A stretch of 64,000 nucleotides of DNA from Herbihabitans rhizosphaerae (GTDB lineage Bacteria > Actinomycetota > Actinomycetes > Mycobacteriales > Pseudonocardiaceae): assembly GCF_004216555.1 (NCBI RefSeq), contig NZ_SGWQ01000014.1:58849-122848 (forward strand). Reading direction: 5' to 3'. The notes below the pieces were generated by a model. It did not search any database, had not been told where the DNA came from, and saw only the letters and a list, made by a program, of their open reading frames with translations. Positions 18,359-25,786 of this stretch are shown piece by piece; positions within the stretch are counted from its first letter, which is position 1; the number at the start of each line of letters is the position of its first letter. The position numbers and the translations under genes are program-made.

Positions 18359-19209
18359 TGACCAGGATCGCCTCACCGTCCACAGTGGACTCGCCAGGTA
18401 CGCGGGCCGGCGGCCTGCTGCTGCGGGTCGTTCCGCCCGGCATGTACGTCGGCCGGGCGCGGGTGCTCATCGAGCGCTCGCTGCTGGTCTACCGGAAGGC
18501 CTGGCTCGCACTGGTGTCCGGCTTCTTCGAGCCGCTGTTCTTCCTGTTCGGCATGGGGTACGGGTTCGGCACGCTGATCGGTGACGTGGTCGGTCCGGGC
18601 GGTGCGCCGATCAGCTACGCGGCGTTCGTCGCGCCCGGCCTGCTCGCCGCGTCGGCGATGAACGGCGCGATCTTCGACTCCACGTTCAACATCTTCTTCA
18701 AGTTCAAGTACGCGCGGCTCTACGACGCGATGCTGGCCACGCCGCTCGGGCCGATCGACGTGGCGGTGGGGGAGATCGTGTGGGCGCTGATCCGCGGCGG
18801 CCTGTACGCCACCGGGTTCCTCGCCGTGATGCTCGGCATGGGCCTGATCCTGTCGCCGTGGGCGCTGCTCGCGCTGCCCGCCGCGCTGCTGATCGCGTTC
18901 GCGTTCGCCGCGGTGGGGATGGCGTGCACGACGTTCATGCGCTCGTGGCAGGACTTCGACCTGGTGCAGCTCGCGGTGATCCCGATGTTCCTGTTCTCCA
19001 CGACGCTGTACCCGCTGACGGTGTACCCGGACGCGCTGCAGGTGGTGGTGCGGATCTTCCCGCTGTACCACGGGATCGAGCTGATGCGCGGGCTCACCAT
19101 CGGCGTGCTGGACGTGTCGATGATCGGCCACTGCGCGTACTTCGTGGTGATGGCGGCGATCGGTGTCGTGGTCGCCTCCCGCCGCCTCGGCACCCTGTTG
19201 CTCAAATAG
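18358..19209 (+). CDS. ABC-2 transporter permease 2
   Basis: The 283-residue protein resembles permease 1 in layout, with segments LVSGFFEPLFFLFGMGYGFG, AFVAPGLLAASAMNGAIFDS, LLALPAALLIAFAFAAVGMA and a C-terminal MIGHCAYFVVMAAIGVVVAS. It retains the LVQLAVIPMFLFSTTLYPLTVYP motif typical of ABC-2 drug exporters. Its ATG shares the A of the preceding TGA. The two permeases and the distant ATPase would form a heteromeric exporter. The substrate could be a lipid or a natural product. Confidence 0.92.
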   Translation: MTRIASPSTVDSPGTRAGGLLLRVVPPGMYVGRARVLIERSLLVYRKAWLALVSGFFEPLFFLFGMGYGFGTLIGDVVGPGGAPISYAAFVAPGLLAASAMNGAIFDSTFNIFFKFKYARLYDAMLATPLGPIDVAVGEIVWALIRGGLYATGFLAVMLGMGLILSPWALLALPAALLIAFAFAAVGMACTTFMRSWQDFDLVQLAVIPMFLFSTTLYPLTVYPDALQVVVRIFPLYHGIELMRGLTIGVLDVSMIGHCAYFVVMAAIGVVVASRRLGTLLLK

Positions 19210-19211
19210 CC

Positions 19212-19238
19212 GTTTGTTGGTCTTCAAGACCAGCAAAC
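19212..19238 (+). terminator. Palindromic repeat A (GGTCTTCAAGACC core), terminator of the permease operon
   Basis: A 27-bp imperfect palindrome begins 2 nt after the permease stop. The 13-nt arms carry one G-U pair around a central C, with core GGTCTTCAAGACC and outer arms GTTTG/CAAAC. It would fold into a long stem in RNA. It is related to copies B (19251) and C (20309). Confidence 0.75.
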
Positions 19239-19250
19239 CCTGTGACAAGG

Positions 19251-19270
19251 GGTCTTGAAGACCAGCAAAC
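19251..19270 (+). repeat. GGTCTTGAAGACC repeat B
   Basis: GGTCTTGAAGACCAGCAAAC repeats the right part of copy A and matches copy C at 20309-20328 in 18 of 20 positions. It is directly oriented with C and lies about 100 bp upstream of the AbiEi/nuclease-like gene. Confidence 0.75.
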
Positions 19271-19310
19271 CGTCCGCCGTGAGTGTGTGTGGAGACGAGC
19301 CTTGCGGAAG

Positions 19311-19319
19311 TTATCCACA
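19311..19319 (+). promoter_or_regulatory. Perfect DnaA box TTATCCACA
   Basis: This is an exact match to the high-affinity DnaA box, 53 nt upstream of the GTG start at 19372. It could tie expression of the gene to DnaA, or be chance. Two more perfect boxes occur at 41208-41233. Confidence 0.5.
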
Positions 19320-19371
19320 TGTTGATCATCATGGTCAGCTCCAGCGGCGAAAAGCATGCATCCTCTGGCGC

Positions 19372-20286
19372 GTGGACAATTGGTGGTTGCCGCTCCTGGA
19401 ACGGGACGGACTTCTCCTTCGTGACAAGGCCCTGCTCGCGGTCGATCCGGATCGCGTCCTCGTGGCGCTCCGGTCGGGTCGACTGCGCAGGGTGCAACGT
19501 GCCGTCTACCTGCCGCGCGACGTCGACCTGACGCCGATGGTGGCGGCGCGTGCAGCCATCTTGAGCTGCGGAGTGCATCAAGCGGTCGCGAGCCATGAAA
19601 CAGCAGGCCGAGTGCACGGCCTGGCGCTACCGCCGGGTCGTCGCAGAGAGCACGTCACCGTGCCAGTCGAACTTCGTCGGCGCGATCGCAAGGATCTAAA
19701 GTTTCATACGCGAACGTTTTCACTCGGTGACGTGGTGGCCCCGGACGCTGTTCCGATCACGTCCGTCGCGCGGACGGCGGCGGACCTCCTGAGCTCGCTG
19801 GACCGGCTGCAGGCAGTCTGGGTCGTCGATGACCTGCTGCGCCAACGACTCTGCTCTCGCGGGGAGATCGCGGAAGTCGTTCGCAGGTGGCGAGGCGGTG
19901 TGGGTGTCCGGGTGGCCGCGCAGCGGTTGGACGAGGTGGACGGCATGGCGGAGTCGATCCTGGAGACGGCCGGCCGGCTCGCGCTCGCTGACGCTAGTGT
20001 TCCCGCGCCCACGGCTCAGTATGTCGTCGCGGCGCCGGGCGGCCGGATAATCGCCAGGCTGGATGCGGCGTATCCAACGTTGCGTACTGGCATCGAATAT
20101 GACGGCCGGCGGGTGCACGACGCGCCGCAGGCGTTGTATCGAGACCGCGAGCGGCAGAACGCACTCGTGGCGCTCGGTTGGACAATCTTGCGATACACCT
20201 GGTGGGACGTCATCGAAGACCCTGCCCGGTTTGTGGCGTCCGTGCGGAATGCTTTGCAGCCGCGGCAGGGTTTGCGGTCGATTTAG
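19372..20286 (+). CDS. AbiEi-type N-terminal plus DUF559/PD-(D/E)XK-like C-terminal protein
   Basis: The 304-residue protein starts MDNWWLPLLERDGLLLRDKA. The first 90 residues resemble AbiEi-like antitoxin winged helices (VLVALRSGRLRRVQRAVYLP). The central part contains ITSVARTAADLLSSLDRLQAV, also seen in type IV antitoxin-like proteins. The C-terminus has a Vsr/DUF559-type nuclease layout, RTGIEYDGRRVH ... RDRERQNALVALGWTILRYT with WWDVIEDP. The GTG was chosen as the first plausible start in frame, since the upstream TTG lies in repeat B. Codon usage includes more A/T-ending codons than neighbours. Its function, defence or repair, is unproven. Confidence 0.75.
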   Translation: MDNWWLPLLERDGLLLRDKALLAVDPDRVLVALRSGRLRRVQRAVYLPRDVDLTPMVAARAAILSCGVHQAVASHETAGRVHGLALPPGRRREHVTVPVELRRRDRKDLKFHTRTFSLGDVVAPDAVPITSVARTAADLLSSLDRLQAVWVVDDLLRQRLCSRGEIAEVVRRWRGGVGVRVAAQRLDEVDGMAESILETAGRLALADASVPAPTAQYVVAAPGGRIIARLDAAYPTLRTGIEYDGRRVHDAPQALYRDRERQNALVALGWTILRYTWWDVIEDPARFVASVRNALQPRQGLRSI

Positions 20287-20308
20287 GTGATCGTCCTGCG
20301 GGTCTGCT

Positions 20309-20328
20309 GGTCTTGAAGACCCACAAAC
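20309..20328 (+). repeat. GGTCTTGAAGACC repeat C
   Basis: GGTCTTGAAGACCCACAAAC lies 22 nt after the stop of the AbiEi/nuclease-like gene, directly repeating copy B at 19251. Its 6+1+6 palindromic core can form a terminator hairpin. With B it brackets a single gene. Confidence 0.75.
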
Positions 20329-20362
20329 GGGGGTCCGGCGTAGCGGTTACCCTGGTGGCACC

Positions 20363-22294
20363 ATGAGTGTCGAGTCTGTCTTTCCCAGGTTGGAAGCGCT
20401 GTTGCCGCGCGTGTCCAAGCCGGTCCAGTACGTCGGCGGCGAGCTGAACGCCACCGTCAAGGACTGGGACTCCGCGGACGTGCGCTGGGCGCTGATGTAC
20501 CCGGACGCCTACGAGGTCGGGCTGCCCAACCAGGGCGTCATGATCCTCTACGAGGTGCTCAACGAGCGGCCCGACGCGCTCGCCGAACGCACCTACGCCG
20601 TCTGGCCGGACCTCGAGGCGCTGATGCGCGAGCACGGCGTCCCGCAGTTCACCGTGGACGGTCACCGCCCGGTCGGCGAGTTCGACCTGCTCGGCGTCAG
20701 CTTCGCCACCGAACTCGGGTACACCAACCTGCTCACCGCGCTCGACCTCGCCGGAATCCCGCTGCACGCCGCGGAGCGCACCGTCGACCACCCGGTCGTC
20801 GTGGCCGGCGGACACGCCGCGTTCAACCCCGAGCCGATCGCGGACTTCGTCGACGTGGCGGTGCTCGGCGACGGCGAGGAGTCGGTCGGCGAGATCACCG
20901 ACATCGTGAAGGCGTGGAAGGCGCAGGGCCGGCCGGGCGGGCGCGACGAGCTGCTGACCCGGCTCGCCGAGACCGGCAGCGTCTACGTGCCGAAGTTCTA
21001 CGACGTCGAATACGGCGCCGACCACGCGATCGCGAGTGTCACGCCGAACCGCGACCGCGTGCCGCAGCGCGTGTCCAAGCGCACCACGATGGACCTGGAC
21101 GCCTGGCCGTACCCGAAGAAGCCGCTGGTGCCGCTCGCGGAGAGCGTGCACGAGCGGATGAGCGTGGAGATCTTCCGCGGCTGCACCCGAGGCTGCCGGT
21201 TCTGCCAGGCCGGCATGATCACCCGCCCGGTCCGCGAGCGCTCCATCGAGGGCATCGGCGACATGGTGCACAAGGGTCTCGCGGCCAGCGGTTTCGAGGA
21301 GGTCGGGCTGCTGTCGCTGTCCAGCGCCGACCACTCCGAGATCGGGGAGATCACCAAGGGGCTCGCCGACCGGTACGAGGGCACCAACACCGGCCTGTCG
21401 CTGCCGTCCACCCGCGTGGACGCGTTTAACATCGATCTCGCGAACGAGCTGTCCCGCAACGGGCGGCGCTCCGGGCTGACCTTCGCGCCCGAGGGCGGCA
21501 GCGAGCGGATTCGCAAGGTCATCAACAAGATGGTCTCCGAGGACGATCTCATCAGGACGGTCAGCGCCGCCTACGCGAACGGCTGGCGGCAGGTGAAGCT
21601 GTACTTCATGTGCGGGCTGCCGACCGAGACCGACGACGACGTCCTGCAGATCGCCGAGATGGCCAAGAACGTCATCCGCGAGGGCCGGAAAGCCAGTGGC
21701 CGCAAGGACATTCGCTGCACGATCTCGATCGGCGGGTTCGTGCCGAAGCCGCACACGCCGTTCCAGTGGGCGTCCCAGTGCGACCCGGACACCGTGGACG
21801 ACCGGCTGCGCAAACTGCGCACGGCGGTCAACTCCGACAGTGATCGCAGCCTCGGCCGCAACATCGGCATGCGCTACCACGACGGCAAGCCGTCGCTGGT
21901 CGAAGGCCTGCTGTCCCGGGGCGACCGCCGGGTCGGCCGGGTGATCGAGGCGGTCTGGCGCGACGGCGGCCGGTTCGACGGGTGGACCGAGCACTTCTCC
22001 TACGAGCGCTGGATTCGTTGCGGTACAACGGAACTGGAGCAGCTCGGCGTCGACGTCGCCTGGTTCACCACCCGTGAGCGCACGGAGGAGGAGGTCCTGC
22101 CCTGGGACCACCTCGACTCCGGCCTGGACAAGCAGTGGCTGTGGGACGACTGGCAGGACTCGCTGTCCGAGGAGGAGCAGGACGACTGCCGCTGGACCCC
22201 GTGCTTCGACTGCGGCGTGTGCCCGTCCATGGGCACCGACATCGAGGTCGGCCCGACCGGGCGCACCCTGCTGCCGATCACTCCGGTGGGCTGA
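20363..22294 (+). CDS. TIGR03960 family B12-binding/radical SAM protein
   Basis: The 643-residue protein has an N-terminal cobalamin-binding-like domain (MYPDAYEVGLPNQGVMILYE, VVVAGGHAAFNPEPIADFVD) and a radical SAM core with CxxxCxxC in FRGCTRGCRFCQAGM. It continues with LPSTRVDAFN and GLTFAPEGGSERIRK, and a C-terminal Cys cluster CFDCGVCPSMG. It normally forms a split or fused pair with the DUF2344 protein encoded at 24784. Here the pair is separated by an inserted operon. Homologous pairs are implicated in RNA or tRNA modification, but the activity is not established. TACCCT lies 9 nt before the ATG. Confidence 0.93.
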   Translation: MSVESVFPRLEALLPRVSKPVQYVGGELNATVKDWDSADVRWALMYPDAYEVGLPNQGVMILYEVLNERPDALAERTYAVWPDLEALMREHGVPQFTVDGHRPVGEFDLLGVSFATELGYTNLLTALDLAGIPLHAAERTVDHPVVVAGGHAAFNPEPIADFVDVAVLGDGEESVGEITDIVKAWKAQGRPGGRDELLTRLAETGSVYVPKFYDVEYGADHAIASVTPNRDRVPQRVSKRTTMDLDAWPYPKKPLVPLAESVHERMSVEIFRGCTRGCRFCQAGMITRPVRERSIEGIGDMVHKGLAASGFEEVGLLSLSSADHSEIGEITKGLADRYEGTNTGLSLPSTRVDAFNIDLANELSRNGRRSGLTFAPEGGSERIRKVINKMVSEDDLIRTVSAAYANGWRQVKLYFMCGLPTETDDDVLQIAEMAKNVIREGRKASGRKDIRCTISIGGFVPKPHTPFQWASQCDPDTVDDRLRKLRTAVNSDSDRSLGRNIGMRYHDGKPSLVEGLLSRGDRRVGRVIEAVWRDGGRFDGWTEHFSYERWIRCGTTELEQLGVDVAWFTTRERTEEEVLPWDHLDSGLDKQWLWDDWQDSLSEEEQDDCRWTPCFDCGVCPSMGTDIEVGPTGRTLLPITPVG

Positions 22295-22646
22295 TCTCCA
22301 GGTCCACCAACCACCCGGCGTGCCGGCCCTCCATCGAGTGCGTGGTCGGGCTGTCGGTCTCCAGGAAGGTGGCGGTGCCCGGGATCCGGTGAATCACCCG
22401 GTCCTCTTGGCGCGTGCGGAACGCGACCTGGCGGATCCGGCGCACCACGCCGGTCGTCGTGGGCGGATGATCGGGTACCCCGCTGTGGTGCTCCTGGGTC
22501 AGGAGCCCACTGGGCGCGTCGTCTGCGAACAGTTCGACCCACCACGCGGCGTCGTGCAGTCTCCACGTCACGGTGTCGCCGACGGCGAAAGCCTCGCCGC
22601 AGCAGTCGTACTGCCAGTCCTCCACCATGACCGAAACGGTGCTCAT
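22278..22646 (-). CDS. DUF6578-like protein, copy 2
   Basis: The 122-residue protein starts MSTVSVMVEDWQYDCCGEAF and continues AVGDTVTWRLHDAAWW. It shares the W-x-DCCG-x-F-x-VGD-x-V-x-W pattern with its upstream neighbour and is a tandem paralog. The CCG pair and the EGRHAGWLVDLEI end are recognisable, but no catalytic motif is visible. Its ATG overlaps the preceding TGA by 3 nt. The last 17 nt run antisense into the end of the radical SAM gene. The longer frame to 23051 is antisense noise. Confidence 0.75.
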   Translation of the reverse strand: MSTVSVMVEDWQYDCCGEAFAVGDTVTWRLHDAAWWVELFADDAPSGLLTQEHHSGVPDHPPTTTGVVRRIRQVAFRTRQEDRVIHRIPGTATFLETDSPTTHSMEGRHAGWLVDLEISPPE

Positions 22647-23080
22647 GTGTCGCGAATCTCCAGTGATACCAACAGATCGCCGGTTCCCGCCGTCGCGGCG
22701 GTGCGGGCGCCCTCGCGGATCTTCGTACCGCGTGGACCGTAGTCCAGCACCGCGCTGATCGCCCGCACCACCCCCGGTGTCGCGGGAAACTCCTCGGAGG
22801 AGTGGAAGTCGTGCAGCAGCACACCGGTGATCTTCGCGGTCTTCGGAGTCGGCCAGGACAGCTCGTCCAGCACGGTCAGCCCGCCGTAGGTCACCGTCGC
22901 CGTCTTCTCGCCGGTCCGCGCCACCAGGCCGTGCACGCTCCACTGTGGACAGACATCGGCCAGATGTGCTGTGTACCAAGGACTCGCACGAAGCGACCAG
23001 TTCACCTCGTCGCCGACGGAGAAATCCGCGCCGCAGCAGTCCATCTGCCACGCCTCGACGAAGACGGGGACGGTCAGCAC
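22643..23080 (-). CDS. DUF6578-like protein, copy 1
   Basis: The 145-residue protein starts MLTVPVFVEAWQMDCCGADF and continues SVGDEVNWSLRASPWYTAHL, then TGEKTATVTYGGLTVLDELS and GTGDLLVSLEIRDT. It is homologous to copy 2. The GTG start lies 1 nt after the stop of the subtilase gene, so protease and DUF6578 proteins are translationally coupled. DUF6578 is a small actinobacterial domain without assigned function. A cytosolic location is expected because no signal peptide is seen. Confidence 0.78.
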   Translation of the reverse strand: MLTVPVFVEAWQMDCCGADFSVGDEVNWSLRASPWYTAHLADVCPQWSVHGLVARTGEKTATVTYGGLTVLDELSWPTPKTAKITGVLLHDFHSSEEFPATPGVVRAISAVLDYGPRGTKIREGARTAATAGTGDLLVSLEIRDT

Positions 23081-23081
23081 G

Positions 23082-24605
23082 TCAGTTGACCGCGGCGAGC
23101 GCGTCCACCAGTCCGTGGCCGTGGAACCCGTTGAACGGGCCGTACCCCGAGCAGTACGCGTCCTGCGTGCCGGAGCCGTTCAGGTCGTAGTCGGTCGGAC
23201 ACGGCAGCGATTCCGCTTGTGTCGCAAGGGATCTGGCCAACTGTGTCGGCGACGCGTGCGGCTTGGCCGAGGCGAGCAGTGCCAGCACACCGGTCGCGTG
23301 CGGGGTGGCCATCGACGTGCCGCACGAGTACTCGTACCCGTTCGGAACCGTCGACAGCACGCAGCCCGCCTCCGGATCGGCGCCCTCCGCGCGCTCGCCG
23401 CCCGGTGCCGCCACGTCGACCACACCCAGCCCGTACGCGCTGTAGCCCGCCTTCAACTTGTTCGGCCCCACGGCGGACACCGCGGTCACCCCACGCAGTC
23501 CGGCCGGCAGCACGTCACAACTGGAGTCCATCTGCCGCGCCTGGTTCGACGATGCCACGCCGCCCCGGTCCAGCTTGCCGTTCTGCGCGCGCGGCTTGGT
23601 CAGATCGCTCGCCGAGTTGGTCGCCGCCGCCACGTGGGCCACGCCGGCACCGCTCGCGTAGTCCACCGCGCGCCGCACCGCCTCGTACACCACGTGCTCG
23701 CGCCGGCCGGTGTCGCAGGTGAACAGCCACGGGTCCACGAAGTAGCTGTTGTTCGTGACCGTCATGCCCTTGGCCGCCGCCCACATCAGCCCGCACACCG
23801 CGTACTCCGGGTAGATGAAGCCCGAGTCGTCCACGACCTTGACCGACGCGACCCGCACGCCCGGCGCCACCCCGGTGACGCCCTTCCCGTCGTCGGCAGC
23901 CGCGATGATCCCGGCGACGTGCGTGCCGTGCGCCGAGGAGGTCGGCTCCCACGCCCGCGGCGACGGGTCCGGCCTGCCGGTCAGACAGCCGGCCGACAGC
24001 GCCGGATCGAGCGCCTTGGCCAGGTCGGGGTGCTTCGGGTCGATGCCGGAGTCCAGCACGCCCACCACCACGTCGCGGCTGCCCTCGGTGACGGCGTGCG
24101 CCTTCTCGGCGCCGATCAGCCGCATGTTCCATTGCTCGTCGGTGCGGTCCGCCTCGCTCACCGCCTCCGCGCCGGAGGTGATCGGCGCGTGCGTCGGTGT
24201 CGTCTCGTCGGCGATCCGCCTGCGGCCGGGGCCGTCGTCGGGGCGGCTGATCGCCTCGCCCTCCGCGCTGAACGCCCGCTCCCGCCCGATCGCGTCGGCG
24301 AAGGCGACCGCGTCGGAGGTGACCACCGCGACCGCGATCTGCGGGTAGTACACGGTGGTGCGACCGCACGCCTGCGCGATCTCCGCCTCGGCGGCCTGCT
24401 GCGTCGTGCCCCGGTCGAACACGACCAGGTAGCGCAGCTCGTCGCCGGTGTCGGCGCAGTCGGCCCGCGCGTCGGGCGCCGGATCGGCCACCGGCGCGTG
24501 CGTCTGGGTCCGCGTCTGGGCCTGCGCGACGTGACCGGAGAGAATCGCCGATCCGAACACCGCGACGCAGGCAAGTACGGCCCTCATGCGGCGGAGCAGG
24601 GGCAC
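23082..24605 (-). CDS. Secreted S8 family serine protease with DUF6578 partners
   Basis: The protein of about 507 residues starts MPLLRRMRAVLACVAVFGSA, a signal peptide ending near HVAQAQT. The catalytic triad is Asp in VGVLDSGIDPKHPD, His in SAHGTHVAGII and Ser in CGTSMATPHATG. Several Cys pairs (DCADTG, QACGRT, AGCLTG, FTCDTG, SSCDVL, GCVLST, SCGTS) imply disulphides. It lacks the C-terminal membrane helix of ESX mycosins. The GTG at 24605 has GGAGG 8 nt upstream. Starts at 24620 and 24626 are possible. A GTCCGC-AGCA-GCGGAC hairpin sits in its leader (24649-24664). Confidence 0.9.
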   Translation of the reverse strand: MPLLRRMRAVLACVAVFGSAILSGHVAQAQTRTQTHAPVADPAPDARADCADTGDELRYLVVFDRGTTQQAAEAEIAQACGRTTVYYPQIAVAVVTSDAVAFADAIGRERAFSAEGEAISRPDDGPGRRRIADETTPTHAPITSGAEAVSEADRTDEQWNMRLIGAEKAHAVTEGSRDVVVGVLDSGIDPKHPDLAKALDPALSAGCLTGRPDPSPRAWEPTSSAHGTHVAGIIAAADDGKGVTGVAPGVRVASVKVVDDSGFIYPEYAVCGLMWAAAKGMTVTNNSYFVDPWLFTCDTGRREHVVYEAVRRAVDYASGAGVAHVAAATNSASDLTKPRAQNGKLDRGGVASSNQARQMDSSCDVLPAGLRGVTAVSAVGPNKLKAGYSAYGLGVVDVAAPGGERAEGADPEAGCVLSTVPNGYEYSCGTSMATPHATGVLALLASAKPHASPTQLARSLATQAESLPCPTDYDLNGSGTQDAYCSGYGPFNGFHGHGLVDALAAVN

Positions 24606-24783
24606 TGCGAGGACCTCCATCCTCACCTCGGCCGGATCGAAGCCGGCTGTCCGCTGCTGCGGACGGTAGCCACGGGTGGCGTGCTAGACAAGCGCGTCGG
24701 GCGAATTCAGCCTGCGGGTACCGTGCCAGCCCGGCGTGTTCCCCACCAGCGGAGCAGCCAGACACCACCAGAAGGAGTAACAA

Positions 24784-25611
24784 CTGAGCCGCAAGACCGA
24801 GCCGAGTAACCCTTCGCCACCGCCGGTGCAGAAGCTGCGCCTACGTTACGCCAAACGGGGGAGGCTGCGGTTTACGTCACACCGCGACATCGCGCGCGCC
24901 TTCGAGCGGGCGTTGCGGCGGGCGCACGTGCCCATGGCGTACTCGCAGGGCTTCAACCCGCACCCGAAGATCTCGTGGGTCGGCGCGGCACCGACCGGGG
25001 TGGCCAGCGAGGCCGAGTACGTCGAGATCCAGGTCGTCAGCGCCCTGGAGCCGGCGGGGTTGCTGGCCCAGTTGGACGAGGTGCTTCCGGACGGGTTGGA
25101 CCTGGTCGAGGCCGTGCAGGCGGCCGAAGGCGGGCTCGCCGAGCGGATCGAGGCCAGCCGCTGGCGGATCGAACTGCCCGGTGTCCCGGCCGCGGTGCTC
25201 GCCGACGCCGTGCGCGCGGCGCTGGCCGCCGAGGAGATCGCCGTGCGGCGCCTCACCAAGAACGGTTACCGCACGATCGACGCGCGCGGCGCGATCGTCA
25301 CCGCGCGTGTCGAACACGCTGGTGTGACCAACGATTCGCCGACTCTCGCGGCCGATACGTCGGATCACGGCGAGCCGTGTGGGATACTCGACGTGGTCGT
25401 GCGGCAAACGACACCCGCGGTACGACCCGATGACGTGTTGAACGCGCTTCGCGTCGTCGCTGACCTGGAGCCGCCTGTGCCCGCCAAGGCGACACGGATG
25501 GCCCAGGGTCGGCTAGACGACGATGGTCGGTTGTCCGACCCGCTGGCCCCGGACAAGGCGGCGGCGGGATGGGCGCCCGGGGAGCAGAAGCAACGGCACG
25601 ACGTCGACTGA
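24784..25611 (+). CDS. TIGR03936 / DUF2344 radical-SAM-associated protein
   Basis: The protein of about 275 residues contains QKLRLRYAKRGRLRFTSHRD, a family hallmark, followed by FERALRRAHVPMAYSQGFNP and HPKISWVGAAPTGVASEAEY. It is the partner of the radical SAM protein at 20363. The conventional start would be GTG at 24826, which has no SD. A CTG at 24784 is in frame, has AAGGAG exactly 6 nt upstream, and gives MSRKTEPSNPSPPPVQKLRL, so I used it. The C-terminal tail is Asp-rich and low complexity. Its 175-nt gap to rne (25612-25786) shows no gene. Confidence 0.88.
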   Translation: MSRKTEPSNPSPPPVQKLRLRYAKRGRLRFTSHRDIARAFERALRRAHVPMAYSQGFNPHPKISWVGAAPTGVASEAEYVEIQVVSALEPAGLLAQLDEVLPDGLDLVEAVQAAEGGLAERIEASRWRIELPGVPAAVLADAVRAALAAEEIAVRRLTKNGYRTIDARGAIVTARVEHAGVTNDSPTLAADTSDHGEPCGILDVVVRQTTPAVRPDDVLNALRVVADLEPPVPAKATRMAQGRLDDDGRLSDPLAPDKAAAGWAPGEQKQRHDVD

Positions 25612-25786
25612 CCTGTCGTCACTCGATCGGCTCCGGCCGGGCGAGCAGGCGACGCGGGCAAGGATTCCCGTCCTGTCGCGAGCGCGACGAGGCGGAACTG
25701 ACAACAAGGCCCCTGAGCGGCCGCGTTTTCGTCACCTGGTGCACGCACCGGGTCGGCAGGGACGCGCCCGGGGGTGGAGGAGCTAC

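Noticed and set aside
13454..19209. Transposon or IS carrying the subtilase genes
   Set aside because: No transposase, terminal inverted repeats or target duplication found around 14387-17548.
23082..24605. ESX mycosin (MycP)
   Set aside because: The catalytic domain fits, but there is no C-terminal membrane helix and no type VII secretion gene nearby.
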